Shown here piece after piece: positions 51,206 to 60,948 of a stretch of 64,000 bases of DNA (position 1 is its first letter; every line of letters begins with the position of its first letter). The notes beneath the pieces were generated by a model, which did not search any database, had not been told where the DNA came from, and saw only the letters and a program-made list of their open reading frames with translations. Position numbers and translations under genes: made by a program. The DNA is taken from the NCBI GenBank assembly GCA_016710595.1, contig JADJVM010000008.1:1-64000 (forward strand). Reading direction: 5' to 3'. Source of the stretch: Niastella sp. (GTDB lineage Bacteria > Bacteroidota > Bacteroidia > Chitinophagales > Chitinophagaceae).

Positions 51206-53080
51206 ATGGCTAAAATAGCGATCAATATTGCAACAGGAAGTTTACAAAAAGATGAAGTAATTGTGGGAATTGACCTGGGAACCAGCAATAGCCTGGTAGC
51301 TATCATACATCCGGAAACGGGAAAGCCGGTTGCATTAAAAGAACATGATACGGAAGGCAAACCATCTTCCTCATTGGTTCCTTCTGTAATCCATTTTTTA
51401 GATAGTGGTGATGTGATAGTAGGTACTGAAGCAAAAAAATATTTAGTGAGCAAACCCTTACAAACAATCTTTTCTGCAAAACGTTTAATGGGCAAAAGTT
51501 TTACTGATGTAAAAGATCACCGGGATCAATATAGTTTTAAAATAATAAATGATAATAAAGAATCTCTTGTAAAAGTACAGGTTGGAGAAAAGTTTTATTC
51601 CCCGGTTGATTTTGGTGCGCTAATATTAAAAGAATTAAAAAAGCGGGCAGAACATATTTTAAAAACGCCTGTAAATAAAGCAGTCATAACAGTTCCGGCA
51701 TATTTTAATGATGCCCAGCGCCAGGGTACCCGGGATGCAGGTAAATTAGCTGGTTTGGATGTACTTCGTATTATCAACGAACCTACTGCTGCAAGCTTAG
51801 CTTATGGTATAGGATTGCATAAAAATGAAAATAAAACAATTGCAGTATATGATCTTGGAGGCGGCACATTCGATATTTCAATCTTGCGTATTACAGATGG
51901 AGTTTTTGAAGTATTATCTACCAATGGCGATACTTATCTGGGTGGCGATGATATGGATATGGCGATCGTAAGATATTGGCAATCTCAATTGCATATTTCA
52001 AATGAAACGCTACATGAAAATAAAGTTCTCGCCCAAAGTTTACGGTTACAGGCAGAAGAGGCTAAAAAAATATTAAGTACGCAGCAAGCATTTAAAACAA
52101 AAATAGAAGCAGGTGAATTGACCCTTTCTAAAGAAATATTTAATGAGTTAATAAAACCCCTTGTTACCAAAACGATTGATTGCTGCAGTAAAGCTTTAAA
52201 AGATGCCATGCTATCTAAAGGCGAAATAGAATCGGTAGTGCTGGTAGGAGGGAGTACCAGGGTACCGCTTGTAAAGGAAATGGTAAGTGAATTTTTTGGT
52301 AAACCGGTAAATGATTCAATGCATCCTGATGAAGTAGTAGCCCTGGGTGCCGCCATTCAGGCAGATATATTAGCAGGCAATAACCGGGAAGTTTTATTGC
52401 TTGATATTACACCCCTCAGCCTTGGTATTGAAACTTCCGGCGGATTAATGGATGTATTGATTCCCCGCAATTCAAAGATCCCATCGGGCGCTGCCAGGCA
52501 ATATACTACTCAAATAGATGGCCAGGCAAACATGCGTATCAGTGTGTACCAGGGTGAGCGAGACCTGGTGAAAGATAACAGGAAGCTGGCCGAATTTAAT
52601 CTTACCGGTATTCCGGGTATGCCAGCAGGCCTGGCAAAAGTAGAAGTGAAATTTATTATCAATGCCGATGGTATCTTAAAAGTATCTGCAAAAGAATTAC
52701 GTAGTGGCGTAGCCCAGGAAATTGAAATAAAACCGCAATACGGAATTACTGATGAAGAAGTAGAAAAAATGCTGATGGATTCAGTAACACATGCTAAAGA
52801 AGATATTGCTTTAAGGGCACTTACAGAAGCTAAAACAGAAGGGGAGCAGTTATTAAAAACAACAGAAAGGTTTTTACAAAAAAATGCAGATCATTTATTG
52901 CCGGAAGAATTAACGAATACCGCTGCTGCCATGCAAGCTTTGCAATTAAGCGTCACCATGGATGATAAAGACCTGATACATCAAAAAATTGAAGAACTTA
53001 ATAAGATCAGCCGGCCTTATGCAGAACGCATCATGGACAATGCTATTGCGAATGCGATGAAAGGAAAAACAATTGGATAA
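51206..53080 (+). CDS. hscA: Hsp70-family chaperone, HscA-like
   Basis: A 624-residue ATP-driven chaperone. Signature elements: phosphate-1 VGIDLGTSNSLVAII (near residue 20), phosphate-2 VYDLGGGTFDISILR, and VVLVGGSTRVPLVKEM. The substrate domain begins near VLLLDITPLSLGIET. It is shorter than DnaK (about 635-640) and begins KIAINIATGSLQKDE, a form annotated as HscA, the iron-sulfur cluster chaperone that acts on IscU. No isc genes, HscB or ferredoxin adjoin it, so the assignment to cluster assembly rests on sequence only. Single gene with a terminator before it. Confidence 0.85.
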   Translation: MAKIAINIATGSLQKDEVIVGIDLGTSNSLVAIIHPETGKPVALKEHDTEGKPSSSLVPSVIHFLDSGDVIVGTEAKKYLVSKPLQTIFSAKRLMGKSFTDVKDHRDQYSFKIINDNKESLVKVQVGEKFYSPVDFGALILKELKKRAEHILKTPVNKAVITVPAYFNDAQRQGTRDAGKLAGLDVLRIINEPTAASLAYGIGLHKNENKTIAVYDLGGGTFDISILRITDGVFEVLSTNGDTYLGGDDMDMAIVRYWQSQLHISNETLHENKVLAQSLRLQAEEAKKILSTQQAFKTKIEAGELTLSKEIFNELIKPLVTKTIDCCSKALKDAMLSKGEIESVVLVGGSTRVPLVKEMVSEFFGKPVNDSMHPDEVVALGAAIQADILAGNNREVLLLDITPLSLGIETSGGLMDVLIPRNSKIPSGAARQYTTQIDGQANMRISVYQGERDLVKDNRKLAEFNLTGIPGMPAGLAKVEVKFIINADGILKVSAKELRSGVAQEIEIKPQYGITDEEVEKMLMDSVTHAKEDIALRALTEAKTEGEQLLKTTERFLQKNADHLLPEELTNTAAAMQALQLSVTMDDKDLIHQKIEELNKISRPYAERIMDNAIANAMKGKTIG

Positions 53081-53094
53081 AAGTTTATTAAAAC

Positions 53095-53706
53095 TTACTT
53101 AATCTCCAGTTTCAGTAAGCTTTGGTTGCCTAAGAAAGCTTCTAATTCATCACCTACTACACATTCACCCACACCAGCAGGTGTGCCTGTAAAAATGAGG
53201 TCACCAATATTCAGTGAAAAATAATTAGAAATATGGGCTATTATACTATCGAATTTAAAGATCATATCGGCAGAACTAGCTTGCTGTACAGTAGTACCGT
53301 TGCTTAATAATTTAAAAGTAAAATTTGCTTTTTTCTGATCGGGTGTTAAATCTAAAAATTTTCCAACAGCAGCAGAGTTATCAAACGCTTTTGCCTTTTC
53401 CCAGGGCAGCCCCTTTTGTTTACATATTTCCTGGATATCTCTTGCCGTAAAATCAATCCCTACGGTAATCCCATTGTAATATTGGCCGGCATTGCGTTCC
53501 TGTATGTATTTTCCATTTTTACATACTCTTAGCACCAATTCACATTCATAATGCAACTCATTGGTAAATTCGGGATAATAAAAGGGAGTATGTGGTTGAA
53601 GTAACGCACTTTTAGGTTTCATGAATATAATTGGTTCATCAGGCACCTCATTACCTAACTCTTTCACATGGTCACCATAATTTCTACCAATACAAATGAT
53701 TTTCAT
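53095..53706 (-). CDS. Fumarylacetoacetate hydrolase-family protein (acylpyruvase-like)
   Basis: A 203-residue member of the FAH superfamily, FAHD1/fumarylpyruvate-hydrolase size. The start MKIICIGRNYGDHVKELG and the metal-site strands LHYECELVLRVCKNGKYI (Glu-X-Glu) and TVGIDFTARDIQ (Asp) are family features; the end reads IGDLIFTGTPAGVGECVVGDELE. Such enzymes hydrolyse acylpyruvates or decarboxylate oxaloacetate using Mg2+. The substrate cannot be read from sequence. Convergent with hscA, 14 bases apart, and 75 bases after the pth gene. Confidence 0.88.
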   Translation of the reverse strand: MKIICIGRNYGDHVKELGNEVPDEPIIFMKPKSALLQPHTPFYYPEFTNELHYECELVLRVCKNGKYIQERNAGQYYNGITVGIDFTARDIQEICKQKGLPWEKAKAFDNSAAVGKFLDLTPDQKKANFTFKLLSNGTTVQQASSADMIFKFDSIIAHISNYFSLNIGDLIFTGTPAGVGECVVGDELEAFLGNQSLLKLEIK

Positions 53707-53781
53707 TTACCAATTTTAGGTTTAAATATTTAAAAAGGCAATATAGTAAAAACTGCTTAAAAATTAGCATTTTATGCATAT

Positions 53782-54363
53782 TCAAGTGATTGAATAAACC
53801 TGATTATTTACCTGGGTCATAGTCCTTTCGATACCAATATTGGCAAAATTTTCAATTATTTCGACTGATTTTTCAATTTTATGCCTTACTAATGGCAGTT
53901 CCTGCGAAGTCCATTTTCCCAGTACAAATTCGGCTTGTAACCCTTTAGGATAATTATTGCCGATACCAAAACGTAATTTGGGATAATCTACAGTGCCCAT
54001 TGTTGCTTCAATATCTTTTAAACCATTGTGGCCACCTGCGCTCCCGGATGCCCGCAATCTTATTTTTTCGAGTGGTAATGCAATTTCATCTACCAGCGTA
54101 AGGGTTTGTTGCAGCGGGATATTCATTTTATCGAACCAATACTTAAATGCTTTACCACTTAAATTCATAAAAGTGGTGGGGCATATTACCGTAAAATGTT
54201 TTCCTTTCCATTTTACTTCTGCTTTATAAACCAACCTTCCAATTGAAAACTGGCCGGCATGTTTTTCTACAAAAGCATGTGCAATATCAAACCCGATATT
54301 GTGGCGGGTATCTGCATATTCATTTCCTGCATTGCCAAGGCCTACAATTAAAAATTTTGACAT
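53782..54363 (-). CDS. pth: Peptidyl-tRNA hydrolase
   Basis: A 193-residue enzyme that frees peptides from dropped-off peptidyl-tRNA. MSKFLIVGLGN at 54363 is the family start; an in-frame ATG at 54381 would add six residues. Catalytic His21 lies in DTRHNIGFD, followed by the conserved Asn in TFMNLSGKAFKYW, the Asp in LTLVDEIALPL and ASGSAGGHNGLKDIEATMGT. Housekeeping gene between ftsK and the FAH-family gene, minus strand. Confidence 0.95.
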   Translation of the reverse strand: MSKFLIVGLGNAGNEYADTRHNIGFDIAHAFVEKHAGQFSIGRLVYKAEVKWKGKHFTVICPTTFMNLSGKAFKYWFDKMNIPLQQTLTLVDEIALPLEKIRLRASGSAGGHNGLKDIEATMGTVDYPKLRFGIGNNYPKGLQAEFVLGKWTSQELPLVRHKIEKSVEIIENFANIGIERTMTQVNNQVYSIT

Positions 54364-54390
54364 ACTTTTTTTATTAATCAAAAGATGTTT

Positions 54391-56868
54391 TTATAGCATA
54401 TCATTAAGATGTTGTTGCAAATCAGCATCTGTTTTAATAAGTACATCCCTGGCTTTGCTGCCCTGGTTTGGGCCTACAATCCCGGCAGCTTCCAACTGGT
54501 CCATTAAGCGACCTGCCCGGTTATAGCCTAATTTCATTCTTCTTTGTAATAATGAAGTACTACCCGATTGGCTGCTAACGATGAGCCTGGCAGCATCTTC
54601 AAAAAGTGAATCTTTATTGTTCAAATCAAAATCTTTGGCATCCATATCTTTTTCATCAATGTATTCAGGTAATAAAAATGGCTGGGGATACCCACGTTGG
54701 TCGCCAATAAAATCGGTGATACGATCTACTTCGGGTGTATCTACAAAAGCACATTGCAGCCGCACCAATTCACCATTATAACTTATAAGCATATCTCCTT
54801 TACCAATTAATTGCTCGGCTCCGCCCACATCTAAAATGGTACGGCTATCTATTTTACTGCTTACTTTAAATGCAATACGGGCAGGAAAGTTAGCTTTTAT
54901 GGTTCCTGTAATAATATTTACAGACGGCCTTTGTGTGGCAATAATTAAATGGATGCCAATGGCCCTTGCCAATTGGGCTAATCGGGCAATGGGCATTTCT
55001 ACTTCCTTGCCTGCCGTCATAATTAAATCGGCAAACTCATCTACTACCAGCACAATAAATGGTAAGAACTGGTGTCCCTTTTCGGGGTTTAATTTTCGGG
55101 AAACAAATTTTTCATTGTACTCCCGGATGTTTCTGCAACCAGCTTCTTTAAGCAAATCGTAACGGTTATCCATTTCAATACAAAGTGCATTGAGTGTATT
55201 CACCACTTTTTTAGTATCGGTTATTATTGCATCTTCTTCACCAGGCAGTTTTGCCAGAAAATGATTTTCGATAGTTTTATAAATGCTTAGTTCTACTTTT
55301 TTAGGATCTACCAATACAAATTTTAACTGAGAAGGATGTTTTTTATATAGCAATGAAACCAGTATGGCATTTAACCCTACTGACTTTCCCTGCCCTGTAG
55401 CGCCTGCCATAAGAAGGTGGGGCATACTGGTAAGATCCACAATAAAATTTTCATTATCTATTTTTTTTCCAATGGCAATGGGTAATGAGAACTTGCTTTT
55501 TTCAAATTTTTCCGAAGACAATAATGTCTTCATGCTTACAATATTTTTTTTAGTATTGGGCACTTCAATGCCAATGGTTCCCTTACCCGGAATGGGTGCA
55601 ATAATACGGATGCCAAGGGCAGCAAGGCTTAAGGCAATATCATCTTCCAGGTTTTTAATGCGTGAAATACGTACACCGGCTGCAGGTATAATTTCATAGA
55701 GCGTAACAGTAGGCCCCACGGTTGCTGAAATTTTTTGAATGATGATGTCATAATTTTTCAGCGTATTGATGATCTGGTTTTTATTATTTTCTAACTCCTG
55801 CGGATCCTGTATAATTTTATCACTGCCGTGGTTATCTAAAAGATCGAGTGAAGGATATTTATAATCCCGTAAATCTAAAATGGGATCATAATTTTTAAGC
55901 TCTTTCACTCCGGGTTTGTTTTCGGGTATTGCATTTTCTTCTGCTATGGTTTCGGCAGATTTAATTTCGAGTTCCAGGCCCGAATCGGGTACTCCCGTTT
56001 TTGAAGCTGTGGTAGTTTCAAAAACTTTCACTAATGGGTTTTCTTCTGTCAAAATGGGGTTGTCATCTTTTTCAATTATTTCCAGTTCCTGTTTAAAAAC
56101 AGGAGATTGATCAGGGATATCCCCCATCCCACCGCCCTGCTTTAGTGCATTGCCCATACTGGTATTCCCTGCTGAAGTTTCTGTATCGGTAGCGGTTTCA
56201 TCTTCTATATCGCTTTCAAAAGGTTCATTTACGGGAGGAGGTATTTTTGTGTTGTTTACGGCGAATGAAGGATTAAAGCGCCAAATAATATAAGCCAGGA
56301 AAGTAACTGCAATAACTGCATAGGTTCCTATTTGGCCAATTAATTTAAACAAATATTCTTTACTCATATCACCCACAGCGCCACCCCACGGGAACTCTGT
56401 TTTACCGGCCAATGCCGAAGCCGTAATACTAATCAATGGCAAACCGATAATGATATATTTTAAATTTCGAACAATAGAAAATATTTTCTTTCCAAAAAAT
56501 AAATTAAACCCGATCACAAAAAAGAAACTACAGATAAGGTAAGAAGCAATACCAAACCCTTTGAATATAAAAAAGTGGGAAATGTAAGCGCCAAAAGTAC
56601 CCATTAGGTTGGCAACCTTAGTATCGCTTGCCATTAATAATTTATACCCTTCATGATATACTTTATCCTGGTCTTCATCCCAGGTAAACAAATAAGAGGT
56701 AAAGGCTATGAAAAATAAAATACCCAGTAAGATTAAGATACTGCCTGCAATTTTATGGGTACGCTCATCTTTAAGCAATTGTTTTACTTCAATGCTCTCT
56801 TCTTTATCCTGTTTTAAAGCTGTTCCTGATTTTATGTTTTTTTCTGTTGCTTTTGTTTTTTTAGCCAT
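54391..56868 (-). CDS. ftsK: DNA translocase FtsK/SpoIIIE
   Basis: An 825-residue septal ATPase that pumps chromosome ends through the closing septum. The N-terminus has about four membrane helices (residues 40-200: ILILLGILFFIAFTSYLF, IASYLICSFFFVIGFNLFF, FLAYIIWRF). An acidic linker follows (about 215-330, rich in Glu and Thr), then the motor: Walker A LMAGATGQGKSVGLN, Walker B FIVLVVDEFADLIM, and ATQRPSVNIITGTIKANFP. The gamma DNA-reading domain ends it (AARLIVSSQSGSTSLLQRR, then GYNRAGRLMDQLEAAGIVG). It is complete and of normal length for the phylum. Its stop is 27 bases before pth. Confidence 0.95.
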   Translation of the reverse strand: MAKKTKATEKNIKSGTALKQDKEESIEVKQLLKDERTHKIAGSILILLGILFFIAFTSYLFTWDEDQDKVYHEGYKLLMASDTKVANLMGTFGAYISHFFIFKGFGIASYLICSFFFVIGFNLFFGKKIFSIVRNLKYIIIGLPLISITASALAGKTEFPWGGAVGDMSKEYLFKLIGQIGTYAVIAVTFLAYIIWRFNPSFAVNNTKIPPPVNEPFESDIEDETATDTETSAGNTSMGNALKQGGGMGDIPDQSPVFKQELEIIEKDDNPILTEENPLVKVFETTTASKTGVPDSGLELEIKSAETIAEENAIPENKPGVKELKNYDPILDLRDYKYPSLDLLDNHGSDKIIQDPQELENNKNQIINTLKNYDIIIQKISATVGPTVTLYEIIPAAGVRISRIKNLEDDIALSLAALGIRIIAPIPGKGTIGIEVPNTKKNIVSMKTLLSSEKFEKSKFSLPIAIGKKIDNENFIVDLTSMPHLLMAGATGQGKSVGLNAILVSLLYKKHPSQLKFVLVDPKKVELSIYKTIENHFLAKLPGEEDAIITDTKKVVNTLNALCIEMDNRYDLLKEAGCRNIREYNEKFVSRKLNPEKGHQFLPFIVLVVDEFADLIMTAGKEVEMPIARLAQLARAIGIHLIIATQRPSVNIITGTIKANFPARIAFKVSSKIDSRTILDVGGAEQLIGKGDMLISYNGELVRLQCAFVDTPEVDRITDFIGDQRGYPQPFLLPEYIDEKDMDAKDFDLNNKDSLFEDAARLIVSSQSGSTSLLQRRMKLGYNRAGRLMDQLEAAGIVGPNQGSKARDVLIKTDADLQQHLNDML

Positions 56869-57007
56869 GGATATACAAAGATAATCAAATACTCACCTGT
56901 GGTAGCGTTGCGAATGTAACTTCAATTGATTTTTTTACAAAGTAAAAAGGGAATAAAGTTTACCACAGTTGTGTATAATCAATATTTCAACAAAATCAAG
57001 AATGGGA

Positions 57008-57409
57008 TTACCTGCCCTGGGGGCACTTTTGTGAAATGCCGATTGCCAGCATTACCCAACCGGCAATAAAACAAAGTCCACCAAATGGTGTAATGGCCCC
57101 AATGGCATCAAGGCCCTGGATACCTTTTACCTGTAAAAAAGTTAAAGCATACAATGAGCCACTAAATAAAAAAATGCCTGTTAGAAACAAGTTGCCCGCC
57201 CAGGTTATTTTTTTGTTTGGATAATGCGCATATAAAATACCTGTAAGAATAAGCGCTAATACATGGTAAAATTGGTAGCGTACACCTGTTTCAAAAATCG
57301 CTACGGTATGTTCTTGAGCTATTTTTTTTAAACCATGTGCTGCAAAAGCGCCAAGTGCAACGGATAAGGCGGCTAAAAAAGCGCCTATTTGTAAAAAACT
57401 TTTATGCAT
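57008..57409 (-). CDS. DUF423 (YgdD-like) inner-membrane protein
   Basis: A 133-residue protein with four hydrophobic helices (8-26, 47-65, 72-92, 105-125). The family start ALSVALGAFAAHGLKK and YHVLALILTG, then NLFLTGIFLFSGSLYALTF and GAITPFGGLCFIAGWVMLA match DUF423, a small membrane protein of unknown function. Its start overlaps the end of aroK by 8 bases, so it is translated with the shikimate kinase gene. The coupling with aroK is probably incidental. Confidence 0.9.
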   Translation of the reverse strand: MHKSFLQIGAFLAALSVALGAFAAHGLKKIAQEHTVAIFETGVRYQFYHVLALILTGILYAHYPNKKITWAGNLFLTGIFLFSGSLYALTFLQVKGIQGLDAIGAITPFGGLCFIAGWVMLAIGISQKCPQGR

Positions 57410-57953
57410 GTTGCTTCTTATTCATGATTGTATCAAAACTCATTGCATCTAATTCGGAAATATCTAAAATAAGCGTTGCCTGCTCATAAAAAGGTTCCCT
57501 TTCTTTCATTAATTTTTCAATATAATAAATGAGCTCTGCTTCATTTTTATCTTGAATTAAAGGGCGTGCCGTATCATCGTTTTTAATATTTTCTAATAAT
57601 TCAGTGGGTTTTCCTTTTAAATAGATACTGGTACCGTTTTCTTGAATCCATTCCATATTATTGTGATAACAGGGGGCACCACCCCCGCAGGAAATAATAC
57701 ATTGGTCGTACATGAGCATGCTGCGCAGCATTTGAGCTTCTTTTTCTCTAAAATAACCTTCTCCTTTTTGTTCAAAAATTTGGGCTATTGATTTTTTTTC
57801 TTTTTCTTCTATTGCCTTGTCCAGGTCAATAAAAGACAAGTGTTGCTGCGCTGCCCATTGTTTACCCCAATGGGATTTTCCGGCTCCCATAAATCCAATT
57901 AAGAAAAATCGGGACTGCCCGGTAAATGGTATCTTATTATTCATGATATGCAA
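57402..57953 (-). CDS. aroK: Shikimate kinase
   Basis: A 183-residue kinase of the shikimate pathway (phosphorylates shikimate for aromatic amino acids). P-loop LIGFMGAGKSHWGK, shikimate-binding DLDKAIEEKEKKSIAQIF and GYFREKEAQML (Asp, Arg), Walker-B-like IISCGGGAPCY, and the lid TARPLIQD. Length is normal (about 170-190). Overlaps the following DUF423 gene. Confidence 0.93.
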   Translation of the reverse strand: MHIMNNKIPFTGQSRFFLIGFMGAGKSHWGKQWAAQQHLSFIDLDKAIEEKEKKSIAQIFEQKGEGYFREKEAQMLRSMLMYDQCIISCGGGAPCYHNNMEWIQENGTSIYLKGKPTELLENIKNDDTARPLIQDKNEAELIYYIEKLMKEREPFYEQATLILDISELDAMSFDTIMNKKQHA

Positions 57954-58027
57954 AGAAAATAAATAATGTACTACTTAGTATCAACTTTTTTAGAATACCC
58001 TAAAATTAATTATTGGAGATACCGGCC

Positions 58028-58669
58028 TTATTTTTTTGATTTAAAATCGCCCCGTTTCCACGCTTTTATAAACTCGTTCCATGCAAAGGGATTAAAAATA
58101 TTCTGCGGTGCAATTTGGCCTGCATAGCTAAGTTTATTGGCATATTGCCGCATATAATTATTAGAAGCTTCCCGGCCATCGGACGGTAGCGATGCGGATA
58201 GCAGCCTACGGGTAGCTGAATTATTATTTTTTCGGGCAATTGTAATATCGTCATCTGGTACTACTGTATTTGCAAAATCACGGGCAAATTGTTCCCTGGT
58301 AGGACGTGGTTTTATGATGGTAGCAGGCAGGTAAATGGTATCATTTATCATAAGTTGGATAATGCTATATTGATTTCCCACCAGATCTTTAGGAATACTG
58401 GCTAAAACTGGTTTATATCCAATACTGGTAAACTCTACTTTATCACCTTTTAATACCACAATACTAAAAACACCATTTTCATTGCTGATGGTTCCCCTGT
58501 TTTGGCCTTTTACCATGATACTTACAGAAGGTACACCATGAAGGCTATCAGCCGTCATGACTACGCCATATAATTGTACTACAGAATCCTGGAAGCTCTC
58601 AAACTGGGCATGGACGGCTATTGGAAAAATAAAAAAAGTAAATAATAAGTATCGTAATTTTTTTTTCAT
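58028..58669 (-). CDS. Exported carboxypeptidase-regulatory-domain protein
   Basis: A 213-residue exported protein: signal MKKKLRYLLFTFFIFPIAVHAQ. Residues 30-110 form a regulatory-like sandwich (LYGVVMTADSLHGVPSVSIMV, GTISNENGVFSIVVLKGDKVEF, then SIGYKPVLASIP). The C-terminal half is basic and polar (TREQFARDFANTVV, SNNYMRQYANKLSYAGQI, FNPFAWNEFIKAWKRGDFK) and has no recognised domain. It resembles small Bacteroidota proteins of this kind that lack a receptor barrel. The function is unknown. Isolated on the minus strand, divergent from mrp. Confidence 0.8.
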   Translation of the reverse strand: MKKKLRYLLFTFFIFPIAVHAQFESFQDSVVQLYGVVMTADSLHGVPSVSIMVKGQNRGTISNENGVFSIVVLKGDKVEFTSIGYKPVLASIPKDLVGNQYSIIQLMINDTIYLPATIIKPRPTREQFARDFANTVVPDDDITIARKNNNSATRRLLSASLPSDGREASNNYMRQYANKLSYAGQIAPQNIFNPFAWNEFIKAWKRGDFKSKK

Positions 58670-58844
58670 GGGCTACAACCTGCTATTTTAATTTTGGTTT
58701 GTATGATATTCTATGGAATACAAAGTAAAGTATGTTTTGGAATTTTTCAATAAAGTGAAATTGCATTGTAGAAAAGATGCATGTGTAGTTTTCGAAAAAC
58801 GAAACATATTCTCTACTTCTCAACAAAATAACGGCATCAATGGC

Positions 58845-58852
58845 TAATTTTG
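58845..58852 (+). promoter_or_regulatory. TAnnTTTG promoter box for mrp
   Basis: TAATTTTG, 36 bases before the mrp start codon. Confidence 0.4.
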
Positions 58853-58887
58853 CAGCATATACTACATATTTAACAAATAATTGAACC

Positions 58888-59985
58888 ATGACGAAGGAAG
58901 AAGTTTTAAAAGCATTGAGCAATGTGCAGGAGCCTGATTTGGGAAAAGATCTGGTTACGCTTAATATGATTCAAAACCTGGAAATTGAAGGCAATACCGT
59001 AAGTTTTACTATTGTACTTACTACGCCCGCCTGCCCCATGAAAGATATGATGCGTACTGCCAGTGAAAATGCCATAAAACTATTAGTGAATAAGAATGCC
59101 GAGATTAAAATTGATTTTACCAGTAAAACATCTACCAATCGGGTTGATGCAAAAAAGATGCTGCCGGGTGTAAAGAATATTATTGCCGTTGTTAGTGGAA
59201 AGGGGGGTGTAGGAAAAAGTACCGTCTCTACTAATTTTGCATTGGCTTTAGCAGAAACAGGGGCCAAAGTAGGATTGATGGATGCTGATATTTATGGCCC
59301 CAGTCAGCATATCATGATGGGTTTAAGAGGAGAAAGGCCTATGATGAAAGATGATGGAACGGGTAAAGGCCAGATTGTTCCACTCGAAAAATTTGGAATT
59401 AAAATGATAAGCATTGGTTCCTTAATTGATGAAAAGCAGGCAGTAGTATGGAGGGGCCCCATGGTAAGCAGTGCCATTCGTCAATTTGTAAGCGATGTAG
59501 ATTGGGGAGAGCTTGATTACTTAGTAATTGATATGCCACCCGGCACCGGCGATATACATCTTACCATTGTGCAAACAGTACCGGTTACAGGTGTAATAGT
59601 AGTTACAACACCACAGTTAATAGCGCTTGCTGATGCAAAAAAGGGAGTTGCCATGTTTGGCCAGGCACAACTTAAAGTACCCATAATTGGTTTAGTTGAA
59701 AACATGAGTTACTTTACTCCTAAAGAATTGCCGGAAAATAAATATTATATTTTTGGTAAAAACGGGGGTAAAAATCTTGCCGAAGAATTTGATATTCCAT
59801 TGCTGGGACAAATTCCTATTGTGCAATCCATCCGGGAGGGAGGTGACATTGGTGTTCCTGTAATGCTGAGTGATGATGAGATCACAAAAAAATCATTCAG
59901 GGAATTTGCGAATAATGCAACAAGGGGAATTGCAATGAGGAATGCTAATTTGCCAGCTTCACAAATTCAGGAAGTATTGGTGTAA
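58888..59985 (+). CDS. mrp: Mrp/NBP35-type P-loop ATPase with N-terminal DUF59 domain
   Basis: A 365-residue cytosolic ATPase (ApbC/Mrp) thought to carry iron-sulfur clusters. DUF59/MIP18 domain (about 1-85: KALSNVQEPDLGKDLVTLNM, then TTPACPMKDM). The deviant Walker A SGKGGVGKSTVS lies near residue 104, then DADIYGPSQHIMMG, and the Walker B-like LVIDMPPGTGDIHLT. In most Mrp proteins a Cys-X-X-Cys near the last third holds the cluster; here that site reads ENMSYFTPKELPENK and no such pair exists anywhere in the protein. The glycerophosphodiesterase gene follows after 40 bases on the same strand. Confidence 0.9.
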   Translation: MTKEEVLKALSNVQEPDLGKDLVTLNMIQNLEIEGNTVSFTIVLTTPACPMKDMMRTASENAIKLLVNKNAEIKIDFTSKTSTNRVDAKKMLPGVKNIIAVVSGKGGVGKSTVSTNFALALAETGAKVGLMDADIYGPSQHIMMGLRGERPMMKDDGTGKGQIVPLEKFGIKMISIGSLIDEKQAVVWRGPMVSSAIRQFVSDVDWGELDYLVIDMPPGTGDIHLTIVQTVPVTGVIVVTTPQLIALADAKKGVAMFGQAQLKVPIIGLVENMSYFTPKELPENKYYIFGKNGGKNLAEEFDIPLLGQIPIVQSIREGGDIGVPVMLSDDEITKKSFREFANNATRGIAMRNANLPASQIQEVLV

Positions 59986-60025
59986 ACTTTTATCAATAAT
60001 TTTTATCATAAACCATACCCGGCTT

Positions 60026-60946
60026 ATGAAAATATTTTTTTCAGCAGTTTGTTTCATTTTGTTATCCGTTTTTATAAATGCATGTTACAGCTCTCGTACA
60101 TTCACTTCACAAAAATATATACCCATGGATTATTTTGATGTACAGGGTCACCGGGGTTGCCGTGGGCTAATGCCGGAAAATACAATTCCGGCTATGATAA
60201 AAGCCCTTGATTTGGGCGTAACAACATTAGAAATGGATGTGGTAATTACAAAAGACAATAAAGTGATACTCTCTCACGAACCCTTTTTCAATCATGATAT
60301 AACAACCAGGCCCGATGGAAGTTTTGTTTCACAGGAAGCAGAAAAAAGCCTGAACATCTTTGAAATGAATTATGAAGAGGTAAGGCGTTACGACGTCGGT
60401 TTAAAAGTGTATCCCCGTTTTGCACAACAAGAAAAAATTGCGGTAACAAAACCTTTGCTTTCAGATGTATTTAATGCAGTAATGGAGTATATGAAAACAC
60501 GCAGGAGGAGGATGCCTGAATTTAATATTGAAACCAAAACAACTCCCGCTACAGATAATATTTTTCACCCTGCGCCTGGTGTATTTGTGAATCTGCTGAT
60601 GGAACAAATTTTGCAAAACGGGGTTCAGGACCGGGTTACCATCCAATCATTTGATATTCGCACTTTACAATACCTGCATAAAAAGTATCCTGAAATAAAA
60701 ACGGCATTGCTTGTTTCTCTCGGAAATAAATTTAGTTTTCGCAAACAATTAGATGACCTGGGTTTTTTACCCAGCGTTTACAGCCCGGATTACAGGTTGG
60801 TAACTGACAAACTTATTGCAAATTGCCATGAACAAAATATTCGCATCATTCCCTGGTCGGTAAATGATAAAAAAGAAATGGATCGTTTACGAACGCTTGG
60901 TGTGGATGGATTCATTACTGATTATCCAAACCTTCTCAAAGATTAA
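60026..60946 (+). CDS. glpQ: Glycerophosphodiester phosphodiesterase, lipoprotein
   Basis: A 306-residue enzyme that splits glycerophosphodiesters (from phospholipid breakdown) into glycerol 3-phosphate and an alcohol. The ATG at 60026 starts a lipoprotein signal (KIFFSAVCFILLSVFINACYSS, Cys22 at FINAC); the longer in-frame ATG at 59942 overlaps mrp and is less likely. Catalytic and metal motifs: VQGHRGCRGLMPENTIPAM (His-Arg, Glu-Asn), LEMDVVITKDNKVILSHEP (Glu, Asp, His), and ITDYPNL at the end. It converges with the PafA-type gene, two bases apart. Confidence 0.9.
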   Translation: MKIFFSAVCFILLSVFINACYSSRTFTSQKYIPMDYFDVQGHRGCRGLMPENTIPAMIKALDLGVTTLEMDVVITKDNKVILSHEPFFNHDITTRPDGSFVSQEAEKSLNIFEMNYEEVRRYDVGLKVYPRFAQQEKIAVTKPLLSDVFNAVMEYMKTRRRRMPEFNIETKTTPATDNIFHPAPGVFVNLLMEQILQNGVQDRVTIQSFDIRTLQYLHKKYPEIKTALLVSLGNKFSFRKQLDDLGFLPSVYSPDYRLVTDKLIANCHEQNIRIIPWSVNDKKEMDRLRTLGVDGFITDYPNLLKD

Positions 60947-60948
60947 TT

